Positions 1 through 7,312 of a stretch of 14,750 bases of DNA are shown here, piece by piece. The stretch spans positions 1 to 14,750 of the forward strand of contig JAEYPA010000146.1 of NCBI GenBank assembly GCA_023411225.1, given 5' to 3'. Position 1 is the first letter of the stretch. Each line of letters opens with the position of its first letter. A program made the position numbers and the translations under genes. Source of the DNA: Bacillota bacterium (GTDB taxonomy: Bacteria > Bacillota > Clostridia > Lachnospirales > Lachnospiraceae). The notes under the pieces were generated by a model, which was not told the origin of the DNA, did not search any database, and saw only the letters and a list, made by a program, of their open reading frames with translations.

Positions 1-47
1 GTTTATTTTTCATATTCATTGCGTGCCTAAGTAAGGATGTATTTACA

Positions 48-81
48 AGCAGGTACCATGAGATATGGCATCTGCTTTTTT
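48..81 (+). terminator. Intrinsic terminator (or attenuator) upstream of cysK
   Basis: A hairpin has arms at 48-59 and 65-76. They begin with AGCAG and end with CTGCT, and pair over about 12 bp with one wobble and one mismatch around a 5-base loop. A run of six T follows (76-81). Only about 30 bases separate it from the cysK start, and I see no promoter in that gap. It may therefore be an attenuator in a leader that begins outside the window, rather than the end of an upstream gene. The sequence before position 48 is too short to identify a riboswitch or T-box. Confidence 0.75.
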
Positions 82-111
82 ATTAAATAATGATAACAGG
101 AGGAAATGATT

Positions 112-1050
112 ATGGGTAAGATTAAAGAAAGTGCATTAGAATTAATAGGGGGAACACCATTACTAAAGTTAAATGGTTATGCAAAGAAGGCTGGAGTAAC
201 TGAGGCAACCATCCTTGCTAAACTAGAGTATTTGAATCCAGCAGGTTCTGTGAAGGACAGAATTGCCCTAGCTATGATTGAGGATGCAGAAAAGAAAGGA
301 ATTCTTAAAGAGGGAGCCACCATTATTGAACCAACAAGTGGAAATACGGGAATAGGCCTGGCAGCTGTTGCAGCGGCAAAAGGTTACAAGGCAATAATTA
401 CTTTGTCTGATACCATGAGTGTGGAAAGAAGAAATCTACTGAAAGCCTATGGGGCAGAACTTGTTCTAACAGAAGGAGCAAAGGGAATGAGAGGAGCCAT
501 AGCTAAGGCTGAGGAGTTGGTGAAAGAGATAGAAGGAGCAGTGATATTAGGTCAGTTTGTGAATCCATCCAATCCAGCTGCTCATGAGGCAACTACAGGT
601 CCAGAGATATGGGATCAGACCGATGGTAATGTTGATATTTTCGTGGCAGGTGTTGGCACGGGTGGAACCATCACTGGAGTAGGCCAATACTTAAAGAAGA
701 AGAATCCTAATGTTAAGATAATAGCCGTGGAACCAGCCACAAGTCCGGTTCTTTCTAAAGGTACACCAGGAGCACATATGATTCAAGGAATTGGTGCTGG
801 ATTTGTTCCGGAAGTACTGGATACCAGTATCTATGATGAGATTATACCAATTGAAAATGAAGATGCATTTTCGGAAGGTAGGGAGTTTGCTTCCAGTGAA
901 GGCATTCTTGTAGGAATTTCTTCAGGAGCAGCATTAAAAGCAGCAACGATTCTGGCAAAAAGGCCTGAGAATAAAGGAAAGACGATTGTTGCATTACTTC
1001 CAGATTCTGGAGACAGATATTTATCAACAGCATTATTCAGTAAGAATTAA
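112..1050 (+). CDS. cysK: Cysteine synthase (O-acetylserine sulfhydrylase)
   Basis: This is a cytoplasmic PLP enzyme that joins sulfide to O-acetylserine to make cysteine. The 312-residue length is normal for CysK. The PLP lysine is K48 in the motif NPAGSVKDR, and the phosphate-binding loop TSGNTG is at 75-80. The TMSVERR segment, the GAKGMRGAI substrate-loop region and the C-terminal PDSGDRYLST motif are all canonical, so ordinary CysK activity is likely. I chose the ATG at 112 because AGGAGG at 98-103 sits 8 bases before it; the ATG at 106 would be only 2 bases away. It is followed after 30 bases by the YezD gene, probably in one transcript. It is clearly distinct from the second CysK-like protein at 3534-4532. 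Confidence 0.93.
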   Translation: MGKIKESALELIGGTPLLKLNGYAKKAGVTEATILAKLEYLNPAGSVKDRIALAMIEDAEKKGILKEGATIIEPTSGNTGIGLAAVAAAKGYKAIITLSDTMSVERRNLLKAYGAELVLTEGAKGMRGAIAKAEELVKEIEGAVILGQFVNPSNPAAHEATTGPEIWDQTDGNVDIFVAGVGTGGTITGVGQYLKKKNPNVKIIAVEPATSPVLSKGTPGAHMIQGIGAGFVPEVLDTSIYDEIIPIENEDAFSEGREFASSEGILVGISSGAALKAATILAKRPENKGKTIVALLPDSGDRYLSTALFSKN

Positions 1051-1080
1051 GGGAAAAATCTGTTTGGAGGTGAATGCATA

Positions 1081-1239
1081 GTGAAACAGTTGGATCCGAA
1101 TAGTACTTTGAGTTGCTCATATTTTGAAAAAGTGGAAGATTTAATCCGTGATATCAAATACGGGAGTGTCACTATCATTATACAGGATGGTAAGATTATT
1201 CAAATAGATAAGACTGAAAAATACAGAATAAAAAACTGA
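1081..1239 (+). CDS. YezD family protein (DUF2292)
   Basis: This is a 52-residue protein with a GTG start. GGAGG at 1066-1070 lies 10 bases upstream. Residues from about 27 onward read YGSVTIIIQDGKIIQIDKTE, the signature core of the YezD/DUF2292 family: a short helix, then a beta hairpin ending in a T-E-K motif. Members are about 50-60 residues, so it is complete. Its biochemical role is not known to me. Members often sit beside cysteine and sulfate-assimilation genes, and the position 30 bases after cysK fits that. It precedes the hairpin terminator at 1259-1306. Confidence 0.85.
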   Translation: MKQLDPNSTLSCSYFEKVEDLIRDIKYGSVTIIIQDGKIIQIDKTEKYRIKN

Positions 1240-1258
1240 ATTATGTAATATAGACTGA

Positions 1259-1306
1259 CTGGAAAACCAGAGGTAATGTTATTAGTTAACAAACCTCTGG
1301 TTTTTT
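1259..1306 (+). terminator. Strong intrinsic terminator before the nif-like operon
   Basis: Arms at 1263-1274 (ending CCAGAGGT) and 1293-1304 (starting ACCTCTGG) form a perfect 12-bp stem. An inner TGTTA/TAACA stem extends it, and a T run ends at 1306. The 5' arm is preceded by CTGG at 1259-1262, which could pair instead with CCAG at 1267-1270, giving a small competing hairpin. The next gene starts 70 bases on, with no convincing promoter between. It may end the cysK-yezD transcript, attenuate read-through into the nif-like operon, or both. A related element lies at 7741-7786. Confidence 0.88.
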
Positions 1307-1375
1307 ATGTTATGTCGTATTGAATACAGGAACAGGTAATGTCACAGTCAAATTATAGGAAGAGAGAGGGAGTCT

Positions 1376-2251
1376 ATGAGTAATAATACATACAAAAATC
1401 TGCAAGATTCTCATCCGTGCTTTGGTGGGCACAAGAATAATGTGGGAAGAATCCATCTGCCAGTCAGCCCAGGTTGCAATATCGCCTGCCGTTTCTGTGA
1501 ACGGGTGATAAATGATAGTGAAGAAAGACCTGGGGTCACCTCAAAAATAATTACCCCAGAGGAAAGTGTGGAGGTGTTGGAAAACGCATTAAGGATTTGT
1601 CCCCAGATTACGGTAGCAGGGATTGCTGGGCCAGGAGATACTCTTGCCACTGACTATGCACTAGATACTTTTCGTCTGGTAAAAGAACGGTTTCCAACTC
1701 TCATCAAATGTATGAGCACCAATGGACTACTCTTATATGAGAAGGCGGAAGCAATCATTGCGGTAGGAATTGACTCTCTTACCGTGACAGTGAATGCAGT
1801 AGACCCTGAGATAGAAGAAAAGCTTAATAAGTATATCATTTATCATGGAAAACGTTTAGATGGAGTGGAAGGTGCCAAGATATTGATTGAAAACCAACTG
1901 AAGGGAATTAGAAAGATAGCTGCTGCAGGAATAACAGTAAAAGTAAATACGGTATTGGTACCGGAAATTAACGGAGACCATATAGAGACAATTGCAAAAA
2001 CCGTAAGAGAAGCAGGGGCAAGTATTTATAATATTATTCCACTGATTCCACAGGCTGAACTAGCACATAGGAAAGCACCTGTATGCGCACAGATTGAGGA
2101 GGCAAGAATGAAAGCATCCAAGTATATAGATGTGTTCAGACATTGTCAACATTGTAGAGCCGATGCAGTAGGAGTGCCGGGGAAATCTGAATACGGCGAA
2201 CAGATCTATCAAAGGAGAGTATCTGTAAAGGAGACATTTTCTCATGGATAA
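1376..2251 (+). CDS. nifB: NifB-type radical SAM protein (nitrogenase cofactor precursor synthesis)
   Basis: NifB uses SAM radical chemistry to fuse two 4Fe-4S units and insert a carbide, giving the NifB-co precursor of nitrogenase active-site clusters. The family's key motifs are all present in this 291-residue protein. These are HPC at 13-15, the radical SAM cysteines C34, C38 and C41 in CNIACRFC, the ERPGV segment just after, and the C-terminal CxxCRADAVG with C257 and C260. It lacks the C-terminal NifX domain found in many bacterial NifB proteins; a separate NifX-like gene follows and overlaps it by 8 bases. It is the first gene of the nif-like operon, with a purine-rich site at 1358-1372 just before the ATG. 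It is evidence that the operon's NifDK-like protein carries a NifB-derived cluster. Confidence 0.9.
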   Translation: MSNNTYKNLQDSHPCFGGHKNNVGRIHLPVSPGCNIACRFCERVINDSEERPGVTSKIITPEESVEVLENALRICPQITVAGIAGPGDTLATDYALDTFRLVKERFPTLIKCMSTNGLLLYEKAEAIIAVGIDSLTVTVNAVDPEIEEKLNKYIIYHGKRLDGVEGAKILIENQLKGIRKIAAAGITVKVNTVLVPEINGDHIETIAKTVREAGASIYNIIPLIPQAELAHRKAPVCAQIEEARMKASKYIDVFRHCQHCRADAVGVPGKSEYGEQIYQRRVSVKETFSHG

Positions 2252-2642
2252 TACGAAGTATAAATATAAAATAGCAGTAGCATCTTCAGATGGTAAGGTG
2301 ATAAATCGTCATTTTGGAAGGGCGGAGGAATTTTTGATTATTGGCATAGATGAACGTAATCAGAGCTACTGCTTAGAAAGAAGAAGAGTGAATCCGATCT
2401 GCGAAAAAGGGAACCATGAGGATGGAAGATTGGAAGATTCCATTAAAACTTTAACAGATTGTAGATATGTGCTGGTCAGTAGAGTGGGACAGAGTGCCGC
2501 TTCCCAGATGAAACGATTGGGTGTGACACCTATGGAACTTCCAGGATTGATAGAAGAGTCCATACAGCAATTAATCCTATATGAAGAGCTACAGCAGTTA
2601 TTGCGACAAGGAAATGGTCAGAAGACTTCAGATGAAATATAA
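2244..2642 (+). CDS. NifX/NifB-C-terminal-like cofactor-binding protein (first copy)
   Basis: A 132-residue protein of the dinitrogenase iron-molybdenum cofactor family, equivalent to the C-terminal domain of fused NifB or to NifX. It has the family pattern: a KIAVASSDGK strand, NRHFGRAEEF (residues about 21-30) with the conserved histidine, the ERRRVNPIC segment, and a second half ending VLVSRVGQSA. These proteins bind or carry cofactor precursors between NifB and the enzyme. AAGGAG at 2228-2233 inside nifB supports the ATG at 2244, which overlaps the nifB stop by 8 bases, so the two are probably translationally coupled. A carrier role for the NifB product is an inference from the family and this overlap. 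Confidence 0.88.
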   Translation: MDNTKYKYKIAVASSDGKVINRHFGRAEEFLIIGIDERNQSYCLERRRVNPICEKGNHEDGRLEDSIKTLTDCRYVLVSRVGQSAASQMKRLGVTPMELPGLIEESIQQLILYEELQQLLRQGNGQKTSDEI

Positions 2643-2668
2643 AAAATAGAATAAAGGAAGTAATGAAA

Positions 2669-3517
2669 ATGAGTGAATTGAGACAGATAGCCATATATGG
2701 AAAAGGTGGTATAGGAAAATCCACCACAACCCAGAACCTGACAGCAGGTTTAGTGGAACATAATAAGAAAGTCATGGTAGTAGGCTGTGATCCAAAGGCA
2801 GACTCTACCAGACTATTGCTTGGTGGCCTGGCCCAGAAAACAGTTCTGGATACCATAAGAGATGAGGGAGAAGATATCGAGCTGGATCGAATCCTTAGAA
2901 AAGGGTTTGGTGGAACAAGATGCGTAGAGTCTGGTGGCCCGGAACCGGGTGTGGGATGTGCCGGTAGAGGCATTATCACCTCGATTAATATGCTTGAAAA
3001 TCTTGGAGCCTATACGGAGGATTTGGATTATGTATTTTATGATGTATTAGGCGACGTGGTCTGTGGTGGCTTTGCAATGCCGATTAGAGAGGGGAAAGCA
3101 AAAGAAATCTATATTGTTGCCAGTGGTGAGATGATGGCGTTATATGCAGCCAATAATATTGCCAAAGGAATTAAGAGATATGCAAGGACAGGGGGCGTAA
3201 GACTAGGTGGAATTATATGCAATAGTCGCAATGTAGATAGAGAATTGGATTTGCTCCGTGCTTTTGCAAAAGAATTAGGCACACAATTATTGTATTTTGT
3301 ACCAAGAGACAACATCGTGCAGAGGGCAGAGATTAATAAAAAGACAGTGATTGAGTATAAACCAGATTCAGCACAAGCACAGGAGTACAGAAATCTGGCG
3401 GATGCCTTAATTCATAATACCAGCTTTGTGATTCCAACACCTATGACACAGGAAAGATTAGAAGAAATCCTATTGGAGTTTGGGTTAATGGATTTTGCAG
3501 ATGATTATAAAATTTAA
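2669..3517 (+). CDS. nifH: Nitrogenase iron protein (NifH), ATP-dependent reductase
   Basis: This is the homodimeric ATPase that passes electrons from its 4Fe-4S cluster to a NifDK-type partner. The 282-residue sequence is strikingly canonical. It has the P-loop GKGGIGKST at 11-19, CDPKADSTRLLLGGLAQK at 40-57, cluster ligands C97 (GVGCAGRG) and C132 (DVVCGGFAMPIRE), and R100, the arginine that is ADP-ribosylated in regulated NifH proteins. I chose the ATG at 2669 because it gives the usual MSELRQIAIYGKGG N-terminus and a better distance from AAGGAAG (2654-2660); the ATG at 2663 is possible. It starts 26 bases after the first NifX-like gene. NifH-like proteins of chlorophyll or F430 synthesis are less similar than this, so it resembles a true nitrogenase Fe protein although its partners are divergent. 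Confidence 0.93.
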   Translation: MSELRQIAIYGKGGIGKSTTTQNLTAGLVEHNKKVMVVGCDPKADSTRLLLGGLAQKTVLDTIRDEGEDIELDRILRKGFGGTRCVESGGPEPGVGCAGRGIITSINMLENLGAYTEDLDYVFYDVLGDVVCGGFAMPIREGKAKEIYIVASGEMMALYAANNIAKGIKRYARTGGVRLGGIICNSRNVDRELDLLRAFAKELGTQLLYFVPRDNIVQRAEINKKTVIEYKPDSAQAQEYRNLADALIHNTSFVIPTPMTQERLEEILLEFGLMDFADDYKI

Positions 3518-3533
3518 GGAGAGGGTGCGAAAT

Positions 3534-4532
3534 ATGGGTAAAGTATATTCATCAATTACGGAGTTAGTGGGGAAGACACCGCTGTTAGAAATTAAGAACT
3601 ATGAAGAAAAACATCATCTGGAAGCTAAGATACTGGTAAAACTTGAGTATTATAATCCTAATCAAAGTGTAAAGGATCGAATAGCGCTGGCAATGGTGGA
3701 AGATGCAGAGAGTAAGGGGCAATTAAAACCAGGGTATACCATTGTAGAGACAACAAGTGGCAATACAGGGATTGGCCTTGCGGCCATTGCAGCAACCAAA
3801 GGATACAAATTTCGTGTTTACATACAGGATACAGTAAGTAGAGAACGGTTTCAGGTAATCAAGGCATTTGGAGGAGAAACCATTAAATTATCAGAGGTTC
3901 CACAGGTAGCCAAGATATTAGTGGAAACCAATGGTGACTTCGTTGCCGCAATCAAAGTCCTTAGAGATGAAGTATTATCAAAGGAAAAGGATATTTTCTT
4001 TGTGGATCAAACAGCCAATCCCGCTAATCCTGCTATTCATGAAGTAACTACGGGACCAGAGATATGGGAAGATACAGAGGGAAAGATAGATATCCTTGTG
4101 GCCAATGTAGGAACGGGTGGAACCGTATCTGGAGCTGGAAAATATCTAAAATCCAAGAAAAAAGAGATTCAAATTGTTGCAATTCAGCCAGGTCCCAATT
4201 CTCTTCCTAGTGATGAGAACCCAGAACCAGAGGAAATAACAGGTGTTCACCCATTTGAAGGAATACCTGCCTCAAGAGTTCCGTCTACCATGGATTTAAA
4301 TATATATGATGAAAAATTGGAAGTTGAGACCACTCAGGCATTTAAAGCAGCCAGAGAGGTAGCTAAGACAGATGGCATTCTAATTGGCACATCATCAGGT
4401 GCAGCAATCTATGCAGCAACACAGCTTGCAAAAAGAGCTGAGAATAGGGGAAAGACGATTGTTGCCATATTGCCGGATACAGGGCTTAGGTATCTATCTA
4501 CCAATTTATTTAATGAGAGTCAGGAGGTATGA
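3534..4532 (+). CDS. Divergent cysteine-synthase-like PLP enzyme inside the nif-like operon
   Basis: A 332-residue fold-type II PLP enzyme of the CysK/CBS family. The PLP lysine is K47 (NPNQSVKDR) and the phosphate loop TSGNTG is at 74-79. It differs from the upstream CysK at places that shape substrate binding. The CysK TMS..GMRGAI region becomes DTVSRERF plus a longer segment without GMRGAI. The IQGIGAGFVP segment becomes GVHPFEGIPASRVP, and PDSGDRY becomes PDTGLRY, with Thr at the residue that contacts the PLP ring nitrogen. It probably attaches a sulfur nucleophile to an activated serine or homoserine ester, but sulfide, methanethiol or another thiol are all possible. AAGGAGAGG at 3516-3524 supports the ATG at 3534. 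It lies between nifH and nifD, 3 bases before nifD, which ties its job to the reductase. Confidence 0.85.
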   Translation: MGKVYSSITELVGKTPLLEIKNYEEKHHLEAKILVKLEYYNPNQSVKDRIALAMVEDAESKGQLKPGYTIVETTSGNTGIGLAAIAATKGYKFRVYIQDTVSRERFQVIKAFGGETIKLSEVPQVAKILVETNGDFVAAIKVLRDEVLSKEKDIFFVDQTANPANPAIHEVTTGPEIWEDTEGKIDILVANVGTGGTVSGAGKYLKSKKKEIQIVAIQPGPNSLPSDENPEPEEITGVHPFEGIPASRVPSTMDLNIYDEKLEVETTQAFKAAREVAKTDGILIGTSSGAAIYAATQLAKRAENRGKTIVAILPDTGLRYLSTNLFNESQEV

Positions 4533-4535
4533 CGT

Positions 4536-5999
4536 TTGGCATTTAACTTTGAAAGTTCTAACGTAGCAACGAGAGAAAACCGAATTGGTTCCATTACAGG
4601 CTATATAGGAAGCCTAGGTGATCTGGCAAGTCAGAGTAACTGTGGCACATTAAAGGGATGTTCCAGGTGTTTTTCCCAGTCCAGTACCTGTTTATCAAGC
4701 TGTGCTCTTGGGCAGCTTTCTGCAATACGGGATGTGGCGGTGATTCATCATGGGCCGGCAGGTTGTTCCGTAGCAAGCGCAGGAGCCTATTATCTGGATA
4801 AGGTGATGGCAAAAAAACGTGGCGTGACGACAGGCACAGTATATGTTGGAACGGATATGAACGAGAGAGATACTATCTTTGGTTCAGCGGAAAGGCTTAG
4901 GGAGATTATTCTTGAGGTGAATAAAAGATATTCTCCAAAAGCCATTTTTGTAACTAGTTCCTGCGCTACAGGGATTATAGGTGAAGATATTGATAGTGTT
5001 GTGGATGATGTTAAAGAGGAAGTGAAGGTTCCTATTGTAGCGGTTCATTGTGAGGGATTTAAGTCCAGAATCTGGGCAACCGGCTTTGATATATCAGATC
5101 ATGCAGTTTTAAGTTCTATTGTGCAACCACCAACCCAAAAAAGAAATACCATAAACTTTAAGAATTTTTATGAAAGTGCCCGTCCTGAGATCATTGAGAT
5201 GTTTCAAAGATTTGATTTAGAGCCTATCTTTTTGTACTGTAACTCTACAATCGAGGAACTTAGTCATATCTCAGAGTCCTTAGCAACTACTTGTATTTGT
5301 GGAACACTTGGGAATTACCTGGGGAATGGGTTGGAAGAAAAGTATGGTGTCCCATACATCAGAACCATTAATCCTCTGGGGATTGCAGGTTTTGAGACGT
5401 GGCTTAGAGAGATTGGTCGGGTGACGAATCGGGTAGATGCCATAGAGACTTACATAGAAGAACAGCGTCAGCTCTATCTACCACAGATTGAGGAAATCAA
5501 GAAGGAATTAAAAGGTTTACGGGCAGTACTTGGAATGGGACCTGGATATACATTTGAGGTATCCAGGGTGTTAAATGAGCTTGGAATAGAGGTAGTATGG
5601 GCTCTTGCCTGGCATTATGACAAAAAATATGAGAATGGTAAGGTGCCCAATTCTATGGAATATCTATTGGAACATGAGATTGATTTTGAAGCAAGTGTTG
5701 CTGATCAGCAGAATTACGAAGTCATGAATATTCTTAATAGGTATCAGCCTGATTTATACCTGTCCCGTCATCCTGGCTCCACGGTATGGGCCATTAAAAA
5801 TGGTACACCTGCTGTTTATGTAGCGGATGAATATATGATTTTTGGCTATAAACATACCTTAGAATTTGCTCAATCCGTTTTAGACAGTATTCATAACCGA
5901 AGCTTTGAAAAGAATCTGGCAAGGAGAGTAAAGCTTCCTTATACAGATTGGTGGTATCAGCAAAAGGTAGATAAATTCTTAGAAGAGGGTAAACGATAA
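4536..5999 (+). CDS. Nitrogenase component 1 alpha-like subunit (NifD-like), non-canonical active site
   Basis: A 487-residue protein of the oxidoreductase/nitrogenase component 1 family. P-cluster cysteines are kept: C77 in HHGPAGC, C143 in TSSCATGIIGED, and a third at C52 within a cysteine-dense N-terminus (C36, C42, C45, C52, C56). C255, 11 residues before EEKYG, matches nitrogenase Cys275, which binds the cofactor. By hand alignment, CEGF (172-175) leads to W180 and F184 where nitrogenase has Gln191 and His195. Y85 replaces Arg96, and the His442 position falls on A430, although H412 and H440 lie near. Nitrogen fixation is therefore unlikely; reduction of another small, perhaps sulfur-containing, substrate fits better. 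The start is TTG at 4536, with AGGAGG at 4522-4527 placed 8 bases before it. It overlaps the NifK-like gene by 1 base. A methylthio-alkane reductase-like role is possible but unproven. Confidence 0.88.
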   Translation: MAFNFESSNVATRENRIGSITGYIGSLGDLASQSNCGTLKGCSRCFSQSSTCLSSCALGQLSAIRDVAVIHHGPAGCSVASAGAYYLDKVMAKKRGVTTGTVYVGTDMNERDTIFGSAERLREIILEVNKRYSPKAIFVTSSCATGIIGEDIDSVVDDVKEEVKVPIVAVHCEGFKSRIWATGFDISDHAVLSSIVQPPTQKRNTINFKNFYESARPEIIEMFQRFDLEPIFLYCNSTIEELSHISESLATTCICGTLGNYLGNGLEEKYGVPYIRTINPLGIAGFETWLREIGRVTNRVDAIETYIEEQRQLYLPQIEEIKKELKGLRAVLGMGPGYTFEVSRVLNELGIEVVWALAWHYDKKYENGKVPNSMEYLLEHEIDFEASVADQQNYEVMNILNRYQPDLYLSRHPGSTVWAIKNGTPAVYVADEYMIFGYKHTLEFAQSVLDSIHNRSFEKNLARRVKLPYTDWWYQQKVDKFLEEGKR

Positions 6000-7297
6000 T
6001 GGCAAAATTATTAGATAAGCAAAGATATAAATGTGCAATGGGAGCAATGCAAACGGTTCAAGCAATTACCAGAGCGATTCCCATCTTACATGCGGGTCCC
6101 GGTTGTGCACAAAAGCTTTCAGATTCCATTGGTAGTTCAGGATATTTTTCCCCTAATATTTTCCCATGCACAAGTATCAACGAAAGGGACGTGGTATTTG
6201 GTGGAGTAAAGAAGTTAGAAACCACCATAGAGAATGCGCAAAAAGTAATAGATGCAGATCTATATGTCGTTCTAACAGGCTGTATCCCAGAGATTGTAGG
6301 AGATGATACAGGGGAGGTAGTAAGTCGATTTGCCGATGCAAAAAAACCTGTGATCTATGCATCAACGGCTGGATTTAAAGGCAATAACTATAGAGGCCAT
6401 GAACAGGTGATAGATGCAATCATTGAGCAGTATCTAGAAAGGTCCGAGGAAAGAGAAAAAGGTCTTGTGAATATATGGGCCGATGTACCATATCAGGATT
6501 TGTTCTGGCTTGGTAATATCAGAGAACTGGAGAAACTGGTTCGAGACATTGGTTTAACCCCCAATACAATCTTTGGCTATCAAAGAGGAATCGAGAATAT
6601 CAATAAGATACCAAGGGCTGAATTCAACCTGCTTGTATCACCATGGGTATCCGTTGAAAATATGAAACACATGGAGAAGAAGCTAGGGATTCCGTATCTG
6701 CATTATCCGACGCTTCCTATAGGGGCCTTTGAAACTAGTAGATTTTTAAGAGAAGTAGGGAAATTTGCTGGTATTGAGGAAAAGAAAGTAGAAGCGGTAA
6801 TCAACCAAAATGAAAACTATTACTATTACCTGATTGAAAGATATGCTGATATGTTTCTTGAAACCCGTGTAATGGCAAAGCAATTCTCGGTGGTGGCAGA
6901 TGCACAGTATGTCGTAGGAATTACGAAGTTTTTGGTCAATGATTTGGGATTGGTACCTGCGAAGCAATACATAGTAGATGATACTCCAAAGGTATATCAG
7001 CAACACATTAGAAAAGAACTTGAGATCCTAAACTACGGAATGAAAGCAGAAGTAAGCTTTGCGACAGATGGATATATCATTCATAAGGAAATCAAAGAGC
7101 ATGACTACCATGGTTACCCTCTTATTCTTGGAAGCTATTATGAAAAGGAAATAACAGAGGAGATGTTTGGACATTACTTAAATATCTCTTGGCCGGTTCA
7201 GGATAAGGTGGTATTAGATGATTTCTACGTTGGATATACTGGTGGTATCCGTTTGATTGAGGATATCTTCTCAGTAGCTGTACAGAGATGGAATTAA
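5999..7297 (+). CDS. Nitrogenase component 1 beta-like subunit (NifK-like)
   Basis: A 432-residue partner of the NifD-like protein. It has the three cysteines expected to complete a P-cluster: C12 (YKCAMGA), C36 (HAGPGC) and C95 (TGCIPEIVGDD). The INERDVVFGG segment at 60-69 is typical of the family. It is shorter than standard NifK (about 520 residues) because it lacks the N-terminal extension that wraps the alpha subunit, as in several alternative and nitrogenase-like enzymes. The SVENMKHMEKKLGIPY region and the TLPIGAFETSRFLREVG motif mark the second domain. Its ATG overlaps the NifD-like stop codon (TAATG), so the two are translationally coupled and likely form an alpha2beta2 complex. The next gene starts 15 bases later. 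Confidence 0.88.
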   Translation: MAKLLDKQRYKCAMGAMQTVQAITRAIPILHAGPGCAQKLSDSIGSSGYFSPNIFPCTSINERDVVFGGVKKLETTIENAQKVIDADLYVVLTGCIPEIVGDDTGEVVSRFADAKKPVIYASTAGFKGNNYRGHEQVIDAIIEQYLERSEEREKGLVNIWADVPYQDLFWLGNIRELEKLVRDIGLTPNTIFGYQRGIENINKIPRAEFNLLVSPWVSVENMKHMEKKLGIPYLHYPTLPIGAFETSRFLREVGKFAGIEEKKVEAVINQNENYYYYLIERYADMFLETRVMAKQFSVVADAQYVVGITKFLVNDLGLVPAKQYIVDDTPKVYQQHIRKELEILNYGMKAEVSFATDGYIIHKEIKEHDYHGYPLILGSYYEKEITEEMFGHYLNISWPVQDKVVLDDFYVGYTGGIRLIEDIFSVAVQRWN

Positions 7298-7312
7298 TCA
7301 GGGGGTGTGCTT

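Noticed and set aside
44..81. T-box-like GGTACCA motif within the terminator upstream of cysK
   Set aside because: The core resembles the T-box sequence, but the invariant UGG of the tRNA-acceptor bulge reads AGG, and no specifier or stem I can be seen because the window begins 47 bases earlier. Not enough to call a T-box.
1307..1375. Promoter for the nif-like operon
   Set aside because: TTGAAT at 1320-1325 has no acceptable -10 about 17 bases downstream, and TTATAG at 1353-1358 has no matching -35. I cannot support a promoter here.
2530..2979. 149-residue minus-strand open frame opposite nifH
   Set aside because: It is a shadow of the nifX/nifH coding strand, with low-complexity Pro/Ser/Phe content and no ribosome binding site. 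Other minus-strand frames in the window are similar shadows.
4536..7297. Dark-operative protochlorophyllide reductase or F430-type (CfbCD) enzyme
   Set aside because: There are no tetrapyrrole or methanogenesis genes nearby. The subunits keep all six P-cluster cysteines plus the Cys275 equivalent and come with NifB, which those cofactor-free systems do not need.
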